Below are positions 47,534 through 57,481 of a DNA stretch of 64,000 nucleotides, in pieces. The translations under genes and the position numbers were made by a program. The stretch's first letter is position 1; the number at the start of each line of letters is the position of its first letter. This stretch comes from CAVSRC01 sp963732845 (GTDB lineage: Bacteria > Pseudomonadota > Alphaproteobacteria > Rhizobiales > Kaistiaceae), in contig CAVTBE010000019.1 in NCBI GenBank assembly GCA_963732845.1, positions 37,378 to 101,377 of the forward strand. Direction: 5' to 3'. Under the pieces are notes generated by a model. It had not been told where the DNA came from. It searched no databases and saw only the letters and a program-made list of their open reading frames with translations.

Positions 47534-49120
47534 ATGGCCGCTCGTGTTCTGGTTTCCGACAAGCTGTCCAAGACCGCCATCCAGGTCTTCAAGGTCCGTG
47601 GCATCGACGTCGACTACCTGCCCGATCTCGGCAAGGACAAGGAGAAGTTTCTGGCGGCAATCGGCGATTACGACGGGCTCGCCATCCGCTCCGCCACCAA
47701 GGTCACCGAGAAGGTGCTGGCCGCCGCCAAGAAGCTGCGCGTCATCGGTCGCGCCGGCATCGGCGTCGACAATGTCGACGTGCCGGTCGCCACCCAGCGC
47801 GGCATCATCGTGATGAACACGCCCTTCGGCAATTCCATCACGACGGCCGAGCACGCCATCGCCATGATGTTCGCCGTGGCGCGGCAGATCCCCGCCGCCG
47901 ATGTTTCCACCCAGGCCGGCAAATGGGAGAAGAACCGCTTCATGGGCGTCGAGATCACCGCCAAGACGCTGGGCATCATCGGCTGCGGCAATATCGGCTC
48001 GATCGTCGCCGAGCGTGCCATCGGGCTGAAGATGCGCGTCGTCGCCTACGACCCCTATCTGTCCGAGGAGCGCGCCCTGCAACTCGGCGTCGACAAGGTC
48101 GATCTCGACGAGCTGTTCGAGCGCGCCGACTTCATCACCCTGCATACGCCGCTGACCGAGAAGACCCGCAACATCATCGATGCGGCGGCGATCGCCAAGA
48201 TGAAGGACGGCGTGCGCATCATCAACTGCGCCCGCGGCGGACTCATCGTCGAGGAGGACCTCGCCGAGGCGATCAAGACCGGCAAGGTCGCCGGTGCCGG
48301 CGTCGATGTCTTCGTCAAGGAGCCGGCGGACGCGAGCCCGCTCTTCGGCCTGCCCAATGTGGTGTGCACGCCGCATCTCGGCGCCTCCACATCGGAAGCG
48401 CAGGAGAATGTCGCGGTTCAGGTCGCCGAGCAGATGGCCGACTATCTGGTCAATGGCGCCGTCGCCAACGCGCTCAACATGCCGTCGATCTCCGCGGAAG
48501 AAGCGCCTCGGCTGATCCCCTTCGTCAAGCTGGCGGAGAATCTCGGCTCCTTCGCCGGTCAGCTCACCGAGACCACCATCCTCGGCGCAACCATCGAATA
48601 TGCCGGCGATGTCGCCGAGATGAACACCAAGGCGTTGACCGCGGCGCTGCTCGCCGGCCTTCTGAGACCCATGCTGAACGAGGTCAACATGGTCAACGCG
48701 CCGATCGTGGCACGCGATCGCGGCATGGAGATCAACGAGGTGCGCCAGACCCAGCGCGGCATCTACGAGACCTACATCCGCCTGACGGTGAGGACCGAGC
48801 GGCAGGAGCGCGCGGTCGCCGGCACCGTCTTCTCCGACGGCAAGCCGCGCTTCATCCAGATCAAGAACATCAACATGGATGCGAGCTTCGGCCCGCACAT
48901 GCTCTACGTCACCAACAAGGACAAGCCCGGCTTCATCGGTCGCCTCGGCTCGCTCCTCGGCGACGAGAAGGTCAACATCGCCAACTTCAATCTCGGCCGT
49001 GCGGCGCCCGGCGATGATGCCATCTCCCTGGTCGAGATCGACGGAGCGATGAGCGACGACGTGCTCGCCAAGGTCGGCAAGCTCGACGGCGTCGTGCAGG
49101 CCAAGCGGCTGATGTTCTAG
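47534..49120 (+). CDS. serA: D-3-phosphoglycerate dehydrogenase
   Basis: A 528-residue enzyme for the first step of serine synthesis. NAD-binding GIIGCGNIGSIVAERA lies near residue 150, followed by NCARGGLIVEEDLAEAI (catalytic Arg), and TPHLGAST (catalytic His). The long form has an intervening domain (about 320-450) and a C-terminal ACT domain (MLYVTNKDKPGFIGRLGSLLGDEKVNIA) that allows feedback by serine. It follows serC. Confidence 0.97.
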   Translation: MAARVLVSDKLSKTAIQVFKVRGIDVDYLPDLGKDKEKFLAAIGDYDGLAIRSATKVTEKVLAAAKKLRVIGRAGIGVDNVDVPVATQRGIIVMNTPFGNSITTAEHAIAMMFAVARQIPAADVSTQAGKWEKNRFMGVEITAKTLGIIGCGNIGSIVAERAIGLKMRVVAYDPYLSEERALQLGVDKVDLDELFERADFITLHTPLTEKTRNIIDAAAIAKMKDGVRIINCARGGLIVEEDLAEAIKTGKVAGAGVDVFVKEPADASPLFGLPNVVCTPHLGASTSEAQENVAVQVAEQMADYLVNGAVANALNMPSISAEEAPRLIPFVKLAENLGSFAGQLTETTILGATIEYAGDVAEMNTKALTAALLAGLLRPMLNEVNMVNAPIVARDRGMEINEVRQTQRGIYETYIRLTVRTERQERAVAGTVFSDGKPRFIQIKNINMDASFGPHMLYVTNKDKPGFIGRLGSLLGDEKVNIANFNLGRAAPGDDAISLVEIDGAMSDDVLAKVGKLDGVVQAKRLMF

Positions 49121-49154
49121 GGCTCTCCCCCCTGCGCCCAGGCGCAGGGTCCTG

Positions 49155-49190
49155 CGACTCCGTGCCTACCCCGCAGCGGGCACGGAGTCG
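49155..49190. terminator. Strong hairpin between convergent serA and EamA genes
   Basis: Perfect twelve-base-pair stem (49155-49166 with 49179-49190), plus a smaller one CTGCG/CGCAG just before (49132-49147). It lies between serA and the convergent EamA gene and can stop transcripts from both sides. No T run. Confidence 0.55.
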
Positions 49191-49230
49191 TCGTCTGGGG
49201 CGGGGCCGGCTGCGCCGATCCCATGTCCGC

Positions 49231-50148
49231 CTAACCGGGCTTCCGCGCCCCCCTTTGCGCCACCGCGATGCCGGTGATGATCAGCAGATAGCCGATGCCG
49301 TGATAGAGCTGCGGCCGTTCGCCGAGGAAGACGATGGCGATGGCCGAGCCGAAGACCGGGATCAGGTGGAAGAACGGGCCGGCGCGGTTGGCGCCGATCA
49401 GTTCGACGCCGCGGTTGAAGAAGACATAGGCGATGAGCGACGGGAAGACGATCACATAGGCAAGCACGGCAAAGGCGGCAAGCGTCGGATCGACCCGGCG
49501 GCCGGCCACGTATTCGGCCACCGTCACCGGTGCCAGCATGATGGCGCCGGCGACGAAGGTGAAGGCCAGAAACGACAGGAAGTGAATCGCCGGGCGCCGG
49601 CGCAGCAGGGCGGCATAGAGCGCGTAGCTGACCATGGCGACCAGGAACCAGACGTCGCCGGGGTTGAGCTTGAGATGGGTCAGCGTCGTGGCGTCGCCGT
49701 GGGCGATGATGACGAGCACGCCGCCGAGCGACACCAGGATGCCGAAGAGCTGCGCTGCCGTCAGCCGGTCGCGGAACAGGATCAGCGACCACAGGCCGAT
49801 CATCAGCGGTGCCGAGGACTGCATCAGCGAGCCATTGAGGGCGGTGGTGTATTCCAGGCCGTGATAGGCGAGCGTGTTGTAGACCGTGACGCCGGCGAAC
49901 GAGAGCAGCAGCATGATGCCGAAATGGCCGCGGATCGCCGGCCAGTCGCGGATGAGCTGCCGGCGCGCCAACGGCACGGCGACCAGCGCGGCGCCGACCC
50001 AGCGGATCTCGGCAAGGGCGGATGGCGGGACGGTGCCGGCGATGAAGCGCCCGAGCACGATGTTGATCGCCCAGAACAGCGATGTCAGTGACAGGAGCAG
50101 ATAGGGCCGGTCGAACAGGGTGCGGCTGGCCACGGGCGATGCGGTCAC
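49231..50148 (-). CDS. EamA/DMT family transporter (second copy)
   Basis: A 305-residue permease with ten helices in two EamA repeats. GVTVYNTLAYHGLEYTTALNGSLMQSSAP ends the first repeat and FPSLIAYVFFNRGVELIGANRAGPFFHLIPV the second. Unlike the copy at 28769, no regulator stands next to it. Convergent with serA and divergent from purA. Substrate unknown. Confidence 0.9.
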   Translation of the reverse strand: MTASPVASRTLFDRPYLLLSLTSLFWAINIVLGRFIAGTVPPSALAEIRWVGAALVAVPLARRQLIRDWPAIRGHFGIMLLLSFAGVTVYNTLAYHGLEYTTALNGSLMQSSAPLMIGLWSLILFRDRLTAAQLFGILVSLGGVLVIIAHGDATTLTHLKLNPGDVWFLVAMVSYALYAALLRRRPAIHFLSFLAFTFVAGAIMLAPVTVAEYVAGRRVDPTLAAFAVLAYVIVFPSLIAYVFFNRGVELIGANRAGPFFHLIPVFGSAIAIVFLGERPQLYHGIGYLLIITGIAVAQRGARKPG

Positions 50149-50400
50149 GGATTGGGCCTGGGTGGAGACGAGGATCCCGGCCGCCTGACATGCGAGCGGG
50201 CGCGGCCGCCGCCTTCATAGACGAGGTGCGGTCGGGCGACAACGCCGCGGCGCCGGCCGACGGAAGCGTGAAAGTGCCGTGATTTCGCCTCGCACGAGCC
50301 CGATGCAGGGGCTATAGTCCGCTCCATTGGCCGCCCCGGCATGTCGACCGGGGCGATTCTTTGCCGGCACAAGCCGGAATTTGGGGAAACCGGGCAGGAC

Positions 50401-51694
<1,294 letters not shown>

Positions 51695-51727
51695 GGCGAT
51701 CGGGTAAGAGGTCGGCAGAGCGAGGAA

Positions 51728-53575
51728 ATGGCCGAATATTACGCTGTACTCAGCCGGGCGGTTGCCAGTCTTGAGGCGAATACGCCGGAGACGCGGCGCG
51801 CTGTCTATGACAAGGCGCGCAATGCGCTCATTGGCCAGTTGAAGGCCATCGTTCCGCCGTTGCCGACCTCGGAGATCTCACGCCAGCGTCTGGAGCTGGA
51901 AGAGGCGATTCGGCGGGCCGAGCGCGAAGCCACCAGTGGTGCCGCGGCAGTGCCGCGCGCGGCGACCAGGCGGCCGGCGCCGGCGACACCGCCACCGCCA
52001 CCGCCACCGCAGCCTGAGGTGCCCGAACCGCCGCCTCAGGCGCAGGCGCCCGAGCCGCCGCAGGCCGCGCAACCGCGCTATGCGCCACCACCGCCTCCGC
52101 CGCCACCCGCATCCCAGGCCGCACCGCCGCGCTATGCGCCGCCGCAGGAGCCGCCTGTGGAGGAGTTGCTGCAACCGGAGCCGGGGTCGTCGAATTCGCC
52201 GCAGGAGGTCTTCCGGCGGGCGATTCGTGAAGCCGAAACCCGCGGCAGCGCGCCGCCACCGCCGGTCGAGCGGGCGCCGATTCGCGAAGAGGTCCTGGGT
52301 GACCTGGGGGCGGAGTTCCACGTCACCGATCACCCGCGCCGGGCGCCGCCGCCGCCCAGTGGACCGGTACCCTATGCCCCGCCCGAGTACCGTCCGGTGC
52401 GGCGAGCCGAAATCGATCCCGAGCCGAGACTGGCGCCTGACTATCCGTGGGAGAAGGACGCGCCGGCAAAGGAGCCCGGACTGCCGCGCTATGCGCCGAC
52501 GCCCCAGCTCGACGGCGACGACAGGCCGCCGCGGATCAGGGATGGACGCCGCCGGGGTGGCCGCGGCCGCGATCGCGAGCGCGATGACGACCGCGATATC
52601 GACGACGATTTCGAGGAGGAGGGGGCTGCCCGTCCGTCGCGGCTGCCGATCATTCTCCTGCTGGTGTTGATCGTGGCCCTGGTCGGCGGTCTGGCGGCGT
52701 TGGCCTGGTCGCAGCGCGGCGAGCTTTCCAAGGTCATGGCGTTGTTCGAGGGCGGTTCGTCCGGCAACAGCGAGCAGGCGGCTTCGGCGCCGCCGGCAGC
52801 GGAGCCCGCGGCTCCGTCGCCGGTCGACGATGCGGCGGCGAGCAAGAGCAACGACCGCCTGCTCGGCGGCAACGCCATCGCGACGACCCCGGGCGTGCGC
52901 GTCGTTGGCGATGCCGGTGACCTGCCGGCGGACGCCAATGCGCCCGCGGATGCCGGTGGCGCGGCCGCCATGGCCGCCGCGGACACCGCTCAGCCGCAGC
53001 CGCCGGCGGCAATGCCTGCGGGCGATGCACCCCTCGTGGCGCAGAAGGCGGTTCTCTATGAGGAGCCGCTCGACGCGACCAAGGCGGCTAACGGTGTCAC
53101 CCAGATCAATGCCGCGGTGACCTGGAGCTACGTCAACGACAATGCCAACGGCCCGGCTGTGGTCGCCAATCTGGACGTGCCGGACCGCGGCCTCAGGGTG
53201 ACGCTGACCATCCACAAGAACAGCGACAAGACGCTGCCGGCGAGCCACCTGATCGAGGTGGTGGTGACGACGACCGCCGCCTTCCCGGGCAGAAGCGTCT
53301 CCAGCATTCCGCGGCTGGTCATGAAGCCCTCCGAGGACGCCCGCGGCCAGCCGCTGATCGGTGCCACGGCGAAGGTCCAGGACGGCCTCTTCTGGGTGGC
53401 GCTGTCGGCGCTGCCGGCGGACGTCGACAGCAACATGTCGCTGCTCAAGGACCGCGACTGGATCGACCTGCCGCTGGTCTACGAGACCGGACAGCGCGCC
53501 ATCCTGACCTTCGAGAAGGGCGCGCCCGGCGATCAGGCGCTGGCGCAGGCGATGGCCGCCTGGGGCACCGGATAA
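51728..53575 (+). CDS. Pro-rich single-pass membrane protein of unknown function, downstream of purA
   Basis: A 615-residue protein. A conserved N-terminal helical module (residues 1-70, AEYYAVLSRAVASLEANTPETRRAVYDKARNAL) is followed by a Pro-rich cytoplasmic stretch (80-290), an Arg/Asp-rich segment, one membrane helix (about 304-326, IILLLVLIVALVGGLAALAW), a second linker, and a C-terminal beta-rich domain (about 440-615) outside the membrane. Rhizobiales carry such a gene next to purA; its role is unknown. A hairpin (53591-53615) follows. Confidence 0.8.
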   Translation: MAEYYAVLSRAVASLEANTPETRRAVYDKARNALIGQLKAIVPPLPTSEISRQRLELEEAIRRAEREATSGAAAVPRAATRRPAPATPPPPPPPQPEVPEPPPQAQAPEPPQAAQPRYAPPPPPPPPASQAAPPRYAPPQEPPVEELLQPEPGSSNSPQEVFRRAIREAETRGSAPPPPVERAPIREEVLGDLGAEFHVTDHPRRAPPPPSGPVPYAPPEYRPVRRAEIDPEPRLAPDYPWEKDAPAKEPGLPRYAPTPQLDGDDRPPRIRDGRRRGGRGRDRERDDDRDIDDDFEEEGAARPSRLPIILLLVLIVALVGGLAALAWSQRGELSKVMALFEGGSSGNSEQAASAPPAAEPAAPSPVDDAAASKSNDRLLGGNAIATTPGVRVVGDAGDLPADANAPADAGGAAAMAAADTAQPQPPAAMPAGDAPLVAQKAVLYEEPLDATKAANGVTQINAAVTWSYVNDNANGPAVVANLDVPDRGLRVTLTIHKNSDKTLPASHLIEVVVTTTAAFPGRSVSSIPRLVMKPSEDARGQPLIGATAKVQDGLFWVALSALPADVDSNMSLLKDRDWIDLPLVYETGQRAILTFEKGAPGDQALAQAMAAWGTG

Positions 53576-53590
53576 CAGCCATGCCGAAAA

Positions 53591-53615
53591 AGGCTTGCCG
53601 CAGCGCGGCAAGCCT
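53591..53615. terminator. Hairpin before the TPP riboswitch
   Basis: Perfect eleven-base-pair stem AGGCTTGCCGC/GCGGCAAGCCT with a three-base loop, preceded by AAAAA. It ends the transcript of the Pro-rich protein gene. Confidence 0.7.
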
Positions 53616-53629
53616 GCAATTGTTCGCCC

Positions 53630-53721
53630 GTTCCGAGGGGTGCTCGTCGTCGAGCTGAGATGGCCCAAAAGGCCGAACCCTTCGAACCTGATCCGGGTCA
53701 TGCCGGCGAAGGGACGGGAAC
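53630..53721 (+). promoter_or_regulatory. TPP (THI-element) riboswitch
   Basis: Conserved blocks of the thiamine pyrophosphate riboswitch stand in order: closing stem GTTCC (53630-53634) with GGAAC (53717-53721), GGGGTGC (53637-53643), CTGAGAT (53655-53661), ACCTGATC (53686-53693), GGGTCATGCCGG and GAAGGGA. It precedes a permease gene by 90 bases, marking the ABC genes as thiamine-regulated. Confidence 0.95.
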
Positions 53722-53811
53722 TTTTCTCCGCCAAACAACTTCGCCTTACCGACCGGATTGCCGGGAGCGGTCGATGGCGTGTGACATCATGGTGCGTCGG
53801 GGCGAACGACG

Positions 53812-54555
53812 ATGACGGCGTTGAGGGCGCTTCTCGTCGGCGCGGCCCTGCTCGTCATCTGGCAGGCGATCGTCACGATCTTCCAGCCGCCGCCCTTCCT
53901 CCTGCCGGGGCCGCTGCGGGTGTTCGCAGCGCTCGGGTCGCGGCCTGACCTCTGGCAGGTCCACGCGGTGACGACGCTGAACGAGACCGTGATCGGTCTG
54001 GTCTCAGGCGCCGTGCTCGGCACGGCATTGGCACTGGTCATGAGCTTTCTGCCGCTGACCCGTCCGGTGCTGTTGCCGGTGATGGTCGTCAGCCAGGCGA
54101 TTCCGGTCTTTGCCATCGCGCCGCTGCTGGCGCTGTGGTTCGGCTTCGGCATCGCCTCCAAGATCGTCATGGCGACGATCGCCATCTTCTTTCCGGTCGC
54201 CTCCGCCTTCGCCGACGGCCTGTCGCGCGCCGACCCGAAACTGCTCGACCTGGCGCGCCTCTACCGAGCGCGTCGCTGGCAGGTGGTGATGCTGATGCGC
54301 CTGCCGGGCGCGATCCCGGCGCTGGTCACCGGCCTGCGGCTTGCCGCCGTCTATGCCCCGATCGGGGCGCTGATCGGCGAATGGGTCGGGGCCTCCTCCG
54401 GCCTCGGCTACGCCATGCTGCTCGCCAATGCGCGGGCGCAGACCGACGTGATGTTTGCCGCGCTCATCCTGCTCATCGCGATGTCGGTGATCCTGCGCGG
54501 CATCGTCGATCTCCTCACCGCCAACCTCACGCCATGGGCGGCGGAAAGCCAATAA
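53812..54555 (+). CDS. thiX: Thiamine-precursor ABC transporter permease (ThiX-like)
   Basis: A 247-residue permease with six helices of the SsuC/ThiX type. The EAA loop is visible as ADGLSRADPKLLDLARLYRA followed by PGAIPALVTGLRLAAVYAPIGALIGEW. The TPP riboswitch upstream and the substrate-binding gene 14 bases downstream point to import of HMP or related pyrimidine precursors. No ATPase gene stands nearby, although ThiXYZ normally has one. Confidence 0.88.
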   Translation: MTALRALLVGAALLVIWQAIVTIFQPPPFLLPGPLRVFAALGSRPDLWQVHAVTTLNETVIGLVSGAVLGTALALVMSFLPLTRPVLLPVMVVSQAIPVFAIAPLLALWFGFGIASKIVMATIAIFFPVASAFADGLSRADPKLLDLARLYRARRWQVVMLMRLPGAIPALVTGLRLAAVYAPIGALIGEWVGASSGLGYAMLLANARAQTDVMFAALILLIAMSVILRGIVDLLTANLTPWAAESQ

Positions 54556-54569
54556 AGGGAATCCACGGA

Positions 54570-55518
54570 ATGAAATTGATGAATTCGCCTGTTGGGATTG
54601 GCCGCGCTTCTTGTCCTTCTAAATCCACTTCAAGCCGAGGCCGCCGACAAGCTGACCGTGCTGCTCGACTGGTTCGTCAACCCCGACCACGCGCCGCTGG
54701 TCATCGCCAAGGAGGGCGGCTATTTCGCCCGTCACGGCCTCGACGTCGATCTCGTCGCTCCGGCCGATCCGAGCGCGCCGCCGCGGCTGGTGGCCGCCGG
54801 CAAGGCGGATGTCGCCGTCACCTACCAGCCCGACCTCATGCTGCAGATCAAGGAAGGCCTGCCGCTCTTGCGCTTCGGCACGCTGATCGAAACGCCGCTC
54901 AATTGCCTGATCGTGCTCAAGGACGGGCCGGTGAAGACGCTCGCCGACCTCAAGGGCAGGACGGTCGGCTATTCGGTCGCCGGTCTGCAGGACGCCTATC
55001 TCGGCGCCATCCTCAAGTCGGCGGGGCTGACGGCCGACGACGTGACGCTGGTCAACGTCAATTTCAATCTGGTGACGGCGCTGATGTCGGGTCAGGTCGA
55101 TGCGGCGATCGACGGCTACCGCAACGTCGAGATGATCCAGCTCGCGCTGCAGGGCAAGCCGGGCATCGCCTTCTATCCGGAGGAGCACGGCGTGCCGCCC
55201 TATGACGAACTCATCTATGCGACCAGCACCAAGCTCAAGGACGATCCGCGTCTGGGGCGCTTCCTGGCGGCGGTGGAGGAGGCGACCGTCTTCCTCACCA
55301 ACCATCCGGACGAGGCGCTCGCCATGTTCCTCAAGGCGCATACCGACCTCGACGACGAACTGAACCGCAAGTCGTTCTTCGCCACCCTGCCGCGCTTCGC
55401 CAAGCGCCCGGCGGCATTCGATCCGTCGCGCTACGCGCGCTTCGCCGCCTTCATGAAGGATGCCGGGCTCCTGGATGCGGTGCCGCCGGTGACGAGCTAT
55501 ACGATCGTGCCGAAATAG
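54570..55518 (+). CDS. thiY: Thiamine-precursor ABC transporter substrate-binding protein (ThiY-like)
   Basis: NMT1/THI5-like periplasmic binding protein of about 315 residues. Mature sequence KLTVLLDWFVNPDHAPLVIAKEGGYFARHGLDVDLV is diagnostic for HMP/formylaminopyrimidine binders. The natural signal peptide seems to start at ATG 54570 (MKLMNS), but the frame carrying LGLAALLVLLNPLQAEA begins 22 bases later, so one extra base is present near 54585-54591. Without correction the frame must start at the TTG at 54592. It follows the permease in a thiamine-regulated operon. Confidence 0.88.
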
Positions 55519-55525
55519 CGGTGTT

Positions 55526-55558
55526 GCGGGCGCGGCTCAAAACCGTGCCCGCGTTTTT
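55526..55558 (+). terminator. Terminator of the thiXY operon
   Basis: GC-rich stem of ten pairs (GCGGGCGCGG 55526-55535 with CCGTGCCCGC 55543-55552) followed by GTTTTTGC. Confidence 0.85.
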
Positions 55559-55617
55559 GCTTGACGCTTGCGGCCGAACGCTTATCTCTGCGACGTCAAA
55601 CAGCAATCGGTGAGAAC

Positions 55618-55740
55618 GATGCCCAGCGACGGCAGTAGTACTCGACAGCGCGTGCCGCTTCCGGCGGTCGTGGGGCGTCTGACCGACTAAGTCGGCACGC
55701 CGCGACCGGCCGGACAGCGGCCGGTGAAAGGCGGTGTGCC
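55618..55740 (+). promoter_or_regulatory. Highly structured leader of the DUF1003 gene
   Basis: A 13-base stem pairs 55618-55630 with 55667-55679 (12 of 13 positions), enclosing a palindromic AGTAGTACT and a CCGC/GCGG hairpin. Next come CCGAC/GTCGG (55683-55695) and a stem CACGCCGC (55696-55703) with GCGGTGTG (55731-55738) capped by CCGGCC/GGCCGG (55706-55724). The last strand sits directly at the ATG and hides the ribosome binding zone AAAGGCGG. The whole looks like a cis-regulatory RNA; I do not recognise a known class. Confidence 0.5.
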
Positions 55741-56283
55741 ATGAACAACGAAATCCGCGTCCTCGCGCAGCAGCTCCTGCATGGCGGTCTCGGACCGTTG
55801 CCCGAGCGCGACCGGCGGGTGATCGCCCGCGTCGCCCGACGCCTGCATACGCGCAACCTCAATCTGGAATTCGAAGAGCATCTGACCTTCGGCCAGAAGC
55901 TGGCTGACCGGGTCGGCGCGATCGGCGGATCGTGGGGGTTCATCACCGGCTTCGCCGCCGTTCTCATCGGCTGGGTGGCGCTGAACGGGGTGCTTCTCGC
56001 GAACCATGCGCTCGACCCCTATCCGTTCATGTTCCTCAACCTGATGCTGTCGCTGCTCGCCGCCTTCCAGGCGCCGATCATCATGATGAGCCAGAACCGG
56101 CAGGCGGCGAAGGACCGCATGGCGGCGGCGCTCGACTACGAGGTCAATCTCAAGGCGGAGTTCTCGATCGCCGAGCTGCACACCAAGCTCGACCGTCTGC
56201 AGGCTTCGCTGGAGGCGGGGGATGTGGGGGCGTCGCCCGCTGCCGCCGCCGAGCGCGAAGACCGCGAACTGGTCGACGCATAA
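55741..56283 (+). CDS. DUF1003 membrane protein
   Basis: A 180-residue protein. The N-terminal cytoplasmic part (NEIRVLAQQLLHGG...) leads to NLEFEEHLTFGQKLADRVGAIGGSWGFI, the DUF1003 signature, then two helices (about 63-85 and 98-120) and the conserved FQAPIIMMSQNRQAAKDRMAAALDYEVNLKAE. DUF1003 proteins have no established role; an ion-related function has been suspected. The structured leader implies post-transcriptional control. Confidence 0.88.
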   Translation: MNNEIRVLAQQLLHGGLGPLPERDRRVIARVARRLHTRNLNLEFEEHLTFGQKLADRVGAIGGSWGFITGFAAVLIGWVALNGVLLANHALDPYPFMFLNLMLSLLAAFQAPIIMMSQNRQAAKDRMAAALDYEVNLKAEFSIAELHTKLDRLQASLEAGDVGASPAAAAEREDRELVDA

Positions 56284-56357
56284 CCAACCGACCCGGCACA
56301 GTCTGCGGGGGCGGTTCGTGCAGAAAGCGGAAATGCCCGGTCGTTCGTTGCCGCGCA

Positions 56358-56390
56358 GAGCCTGCCCCCGACCTGATCGGGGGCAGGCTC
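56358..56390. terminator. Bidirectional hairpin between DUF1003 and rpoH
   Basis: Perfect fourteen-base-pair stem (56358-56371 with 56377-56390) with a five-base loop, between convergent genes. No T run on either side. Confidence 0.65.
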
Positions 56391-56418
56391 GGACGGCGTG
56401 TGGTGACGGGCTGGGGCC

Positions 56419-57330
56419 TCAGGCCCCGGCGGCCTCGATCTGGGCGTGGGCGCCTTCCAGTTCCTTGGCGCCCTTCTTCACCGCCTTCTGCACCTTCTCG
56501 AAGGCGCGCACCTCGATCTGGCGGACGCGCTCGCGGCTGACGCCGAACTCGCTCGACAGCTCTTCCAGCGTGATCGGATCCTCGGCCAGGCGGCGCGCCT
56601 CGAAGATGCGCCGTTCGCGGTCGTTGAGCACACTCATGGCGTTGCGCAGAAGCTGGCGGCGGTTGTCGAGCTCTTCGTCCTCGGCCAGCCGCTCTTCCTG
56701 ATTGGGAGCCTCGTCGACCAGCCAGTCCTGCCATTCACCGCTGGCCTCGCCATCGGCGCGCAGCGGCGCGTTGAGCGAGGCATCGCCGCCGAGGCGCCGG
56801 TTCATCGACACCACGTCGTCCTTGGTGACGCCGAGCTTGGTGGCGATCTGCTCAACCTGTTCGGGGCGCAGGTCGCCGTCGTCGAGGGCCTGGATCTGGC
56901 CCTTGACCTTGCGCAGATTGAAGAACAGCCGCTTCTGGTTGGCCGTGGTGCCCATCTTCACCAGGCTCCACGAACGCAGGATGTATTCCTGGATGGCGGC
57001 GCGGATCCACCACATGGCGTAGGTCGCCAGGCGGAAACCCTTCTCCGGTTCGAAGCGGCGGACGGCCTGCATCAGGCCGACATTGCCCTCGGAGATGACT
57101 TCGCCGATGGGCAGGCCGTAGCCGCGATAGCCCATGGCGATCTTGGCGACGAGCCTGAGGTGGCTGGTGACCAGCTGATGGGCAGCTTCGCGGTCGCCAT
57201 GCTCCTTGAAGCGCTTGGCGAGCATGTACTCCTCGTCAGGCGCGAGCATGGGAAACTTGCGAATTTCGGAAAGATAGTGCGAGAGGCCGGATTCGCCGGC
57301 AGCAATCGCGGGCAATGCGACACGGGCCAT
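56419..57330 (-). CDS. rpoH: RNA polymerase sigma-32 factor RpoH
   Basis: A 303-residue heat-shock sigma factor. Region 2 includes NVGLMQAVRRFEPEKGFRLATYAMWWIRAAIQEYIL. The RpoH box QKRLFFNLRK follows, separating it from RpoD. Region 4.2 ends ITLEELSSEFGVSRERVRQIEVRAFEKVQKAV. Start at 57330 (MARVALPAIAAGESGLSHYL) with AAAGGGGC upstream. FtsH, in this window too, degrades RpoH in other bacteria. Whether this is rpoH1 or rpoH2 is not decided. Confidence 0.95.
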   Translation of the reverse strand: MARVALPAIAAGESGLSHYLSEIRKFPMLAPDEEYMLAKRFKEHGDREAAHQLVTSHLRLVAKIAMGYRGYGLPIGEVISEGNVGLMQAVRRFEPEKGFRLATYAMWWIRAAIQEYILRSWSLVKMGTTANQKRLFFNLRKVKGQIQALDDGDLRPEQVEQIATKLGVTKDDVVSMNRRLGGDASLNAPLRADGEASGEWQDWLVDEAPNQEERLAEDEELDNRRQLLRNAMSVLNDRERRIFEARRLAEDPITLEELSSEFGVSRERVRQIEVRAFEKVQKAVKKGAKELEGAHAQIEAAGA

Positions 57331-57481
57331 GTGCAATGCGCCCCTTTCGTTTTCCTGGATCCCCGGCCGATTCCGGCGAATCCCTCCGGTCGTCCGTGAA
57401 GCGGCACGTCCGGTAGATAACATATAGGGTCGATTTTGGCGGAAACACGCCCGCCCGGCAGCAATTGCGATTAAATATTGT

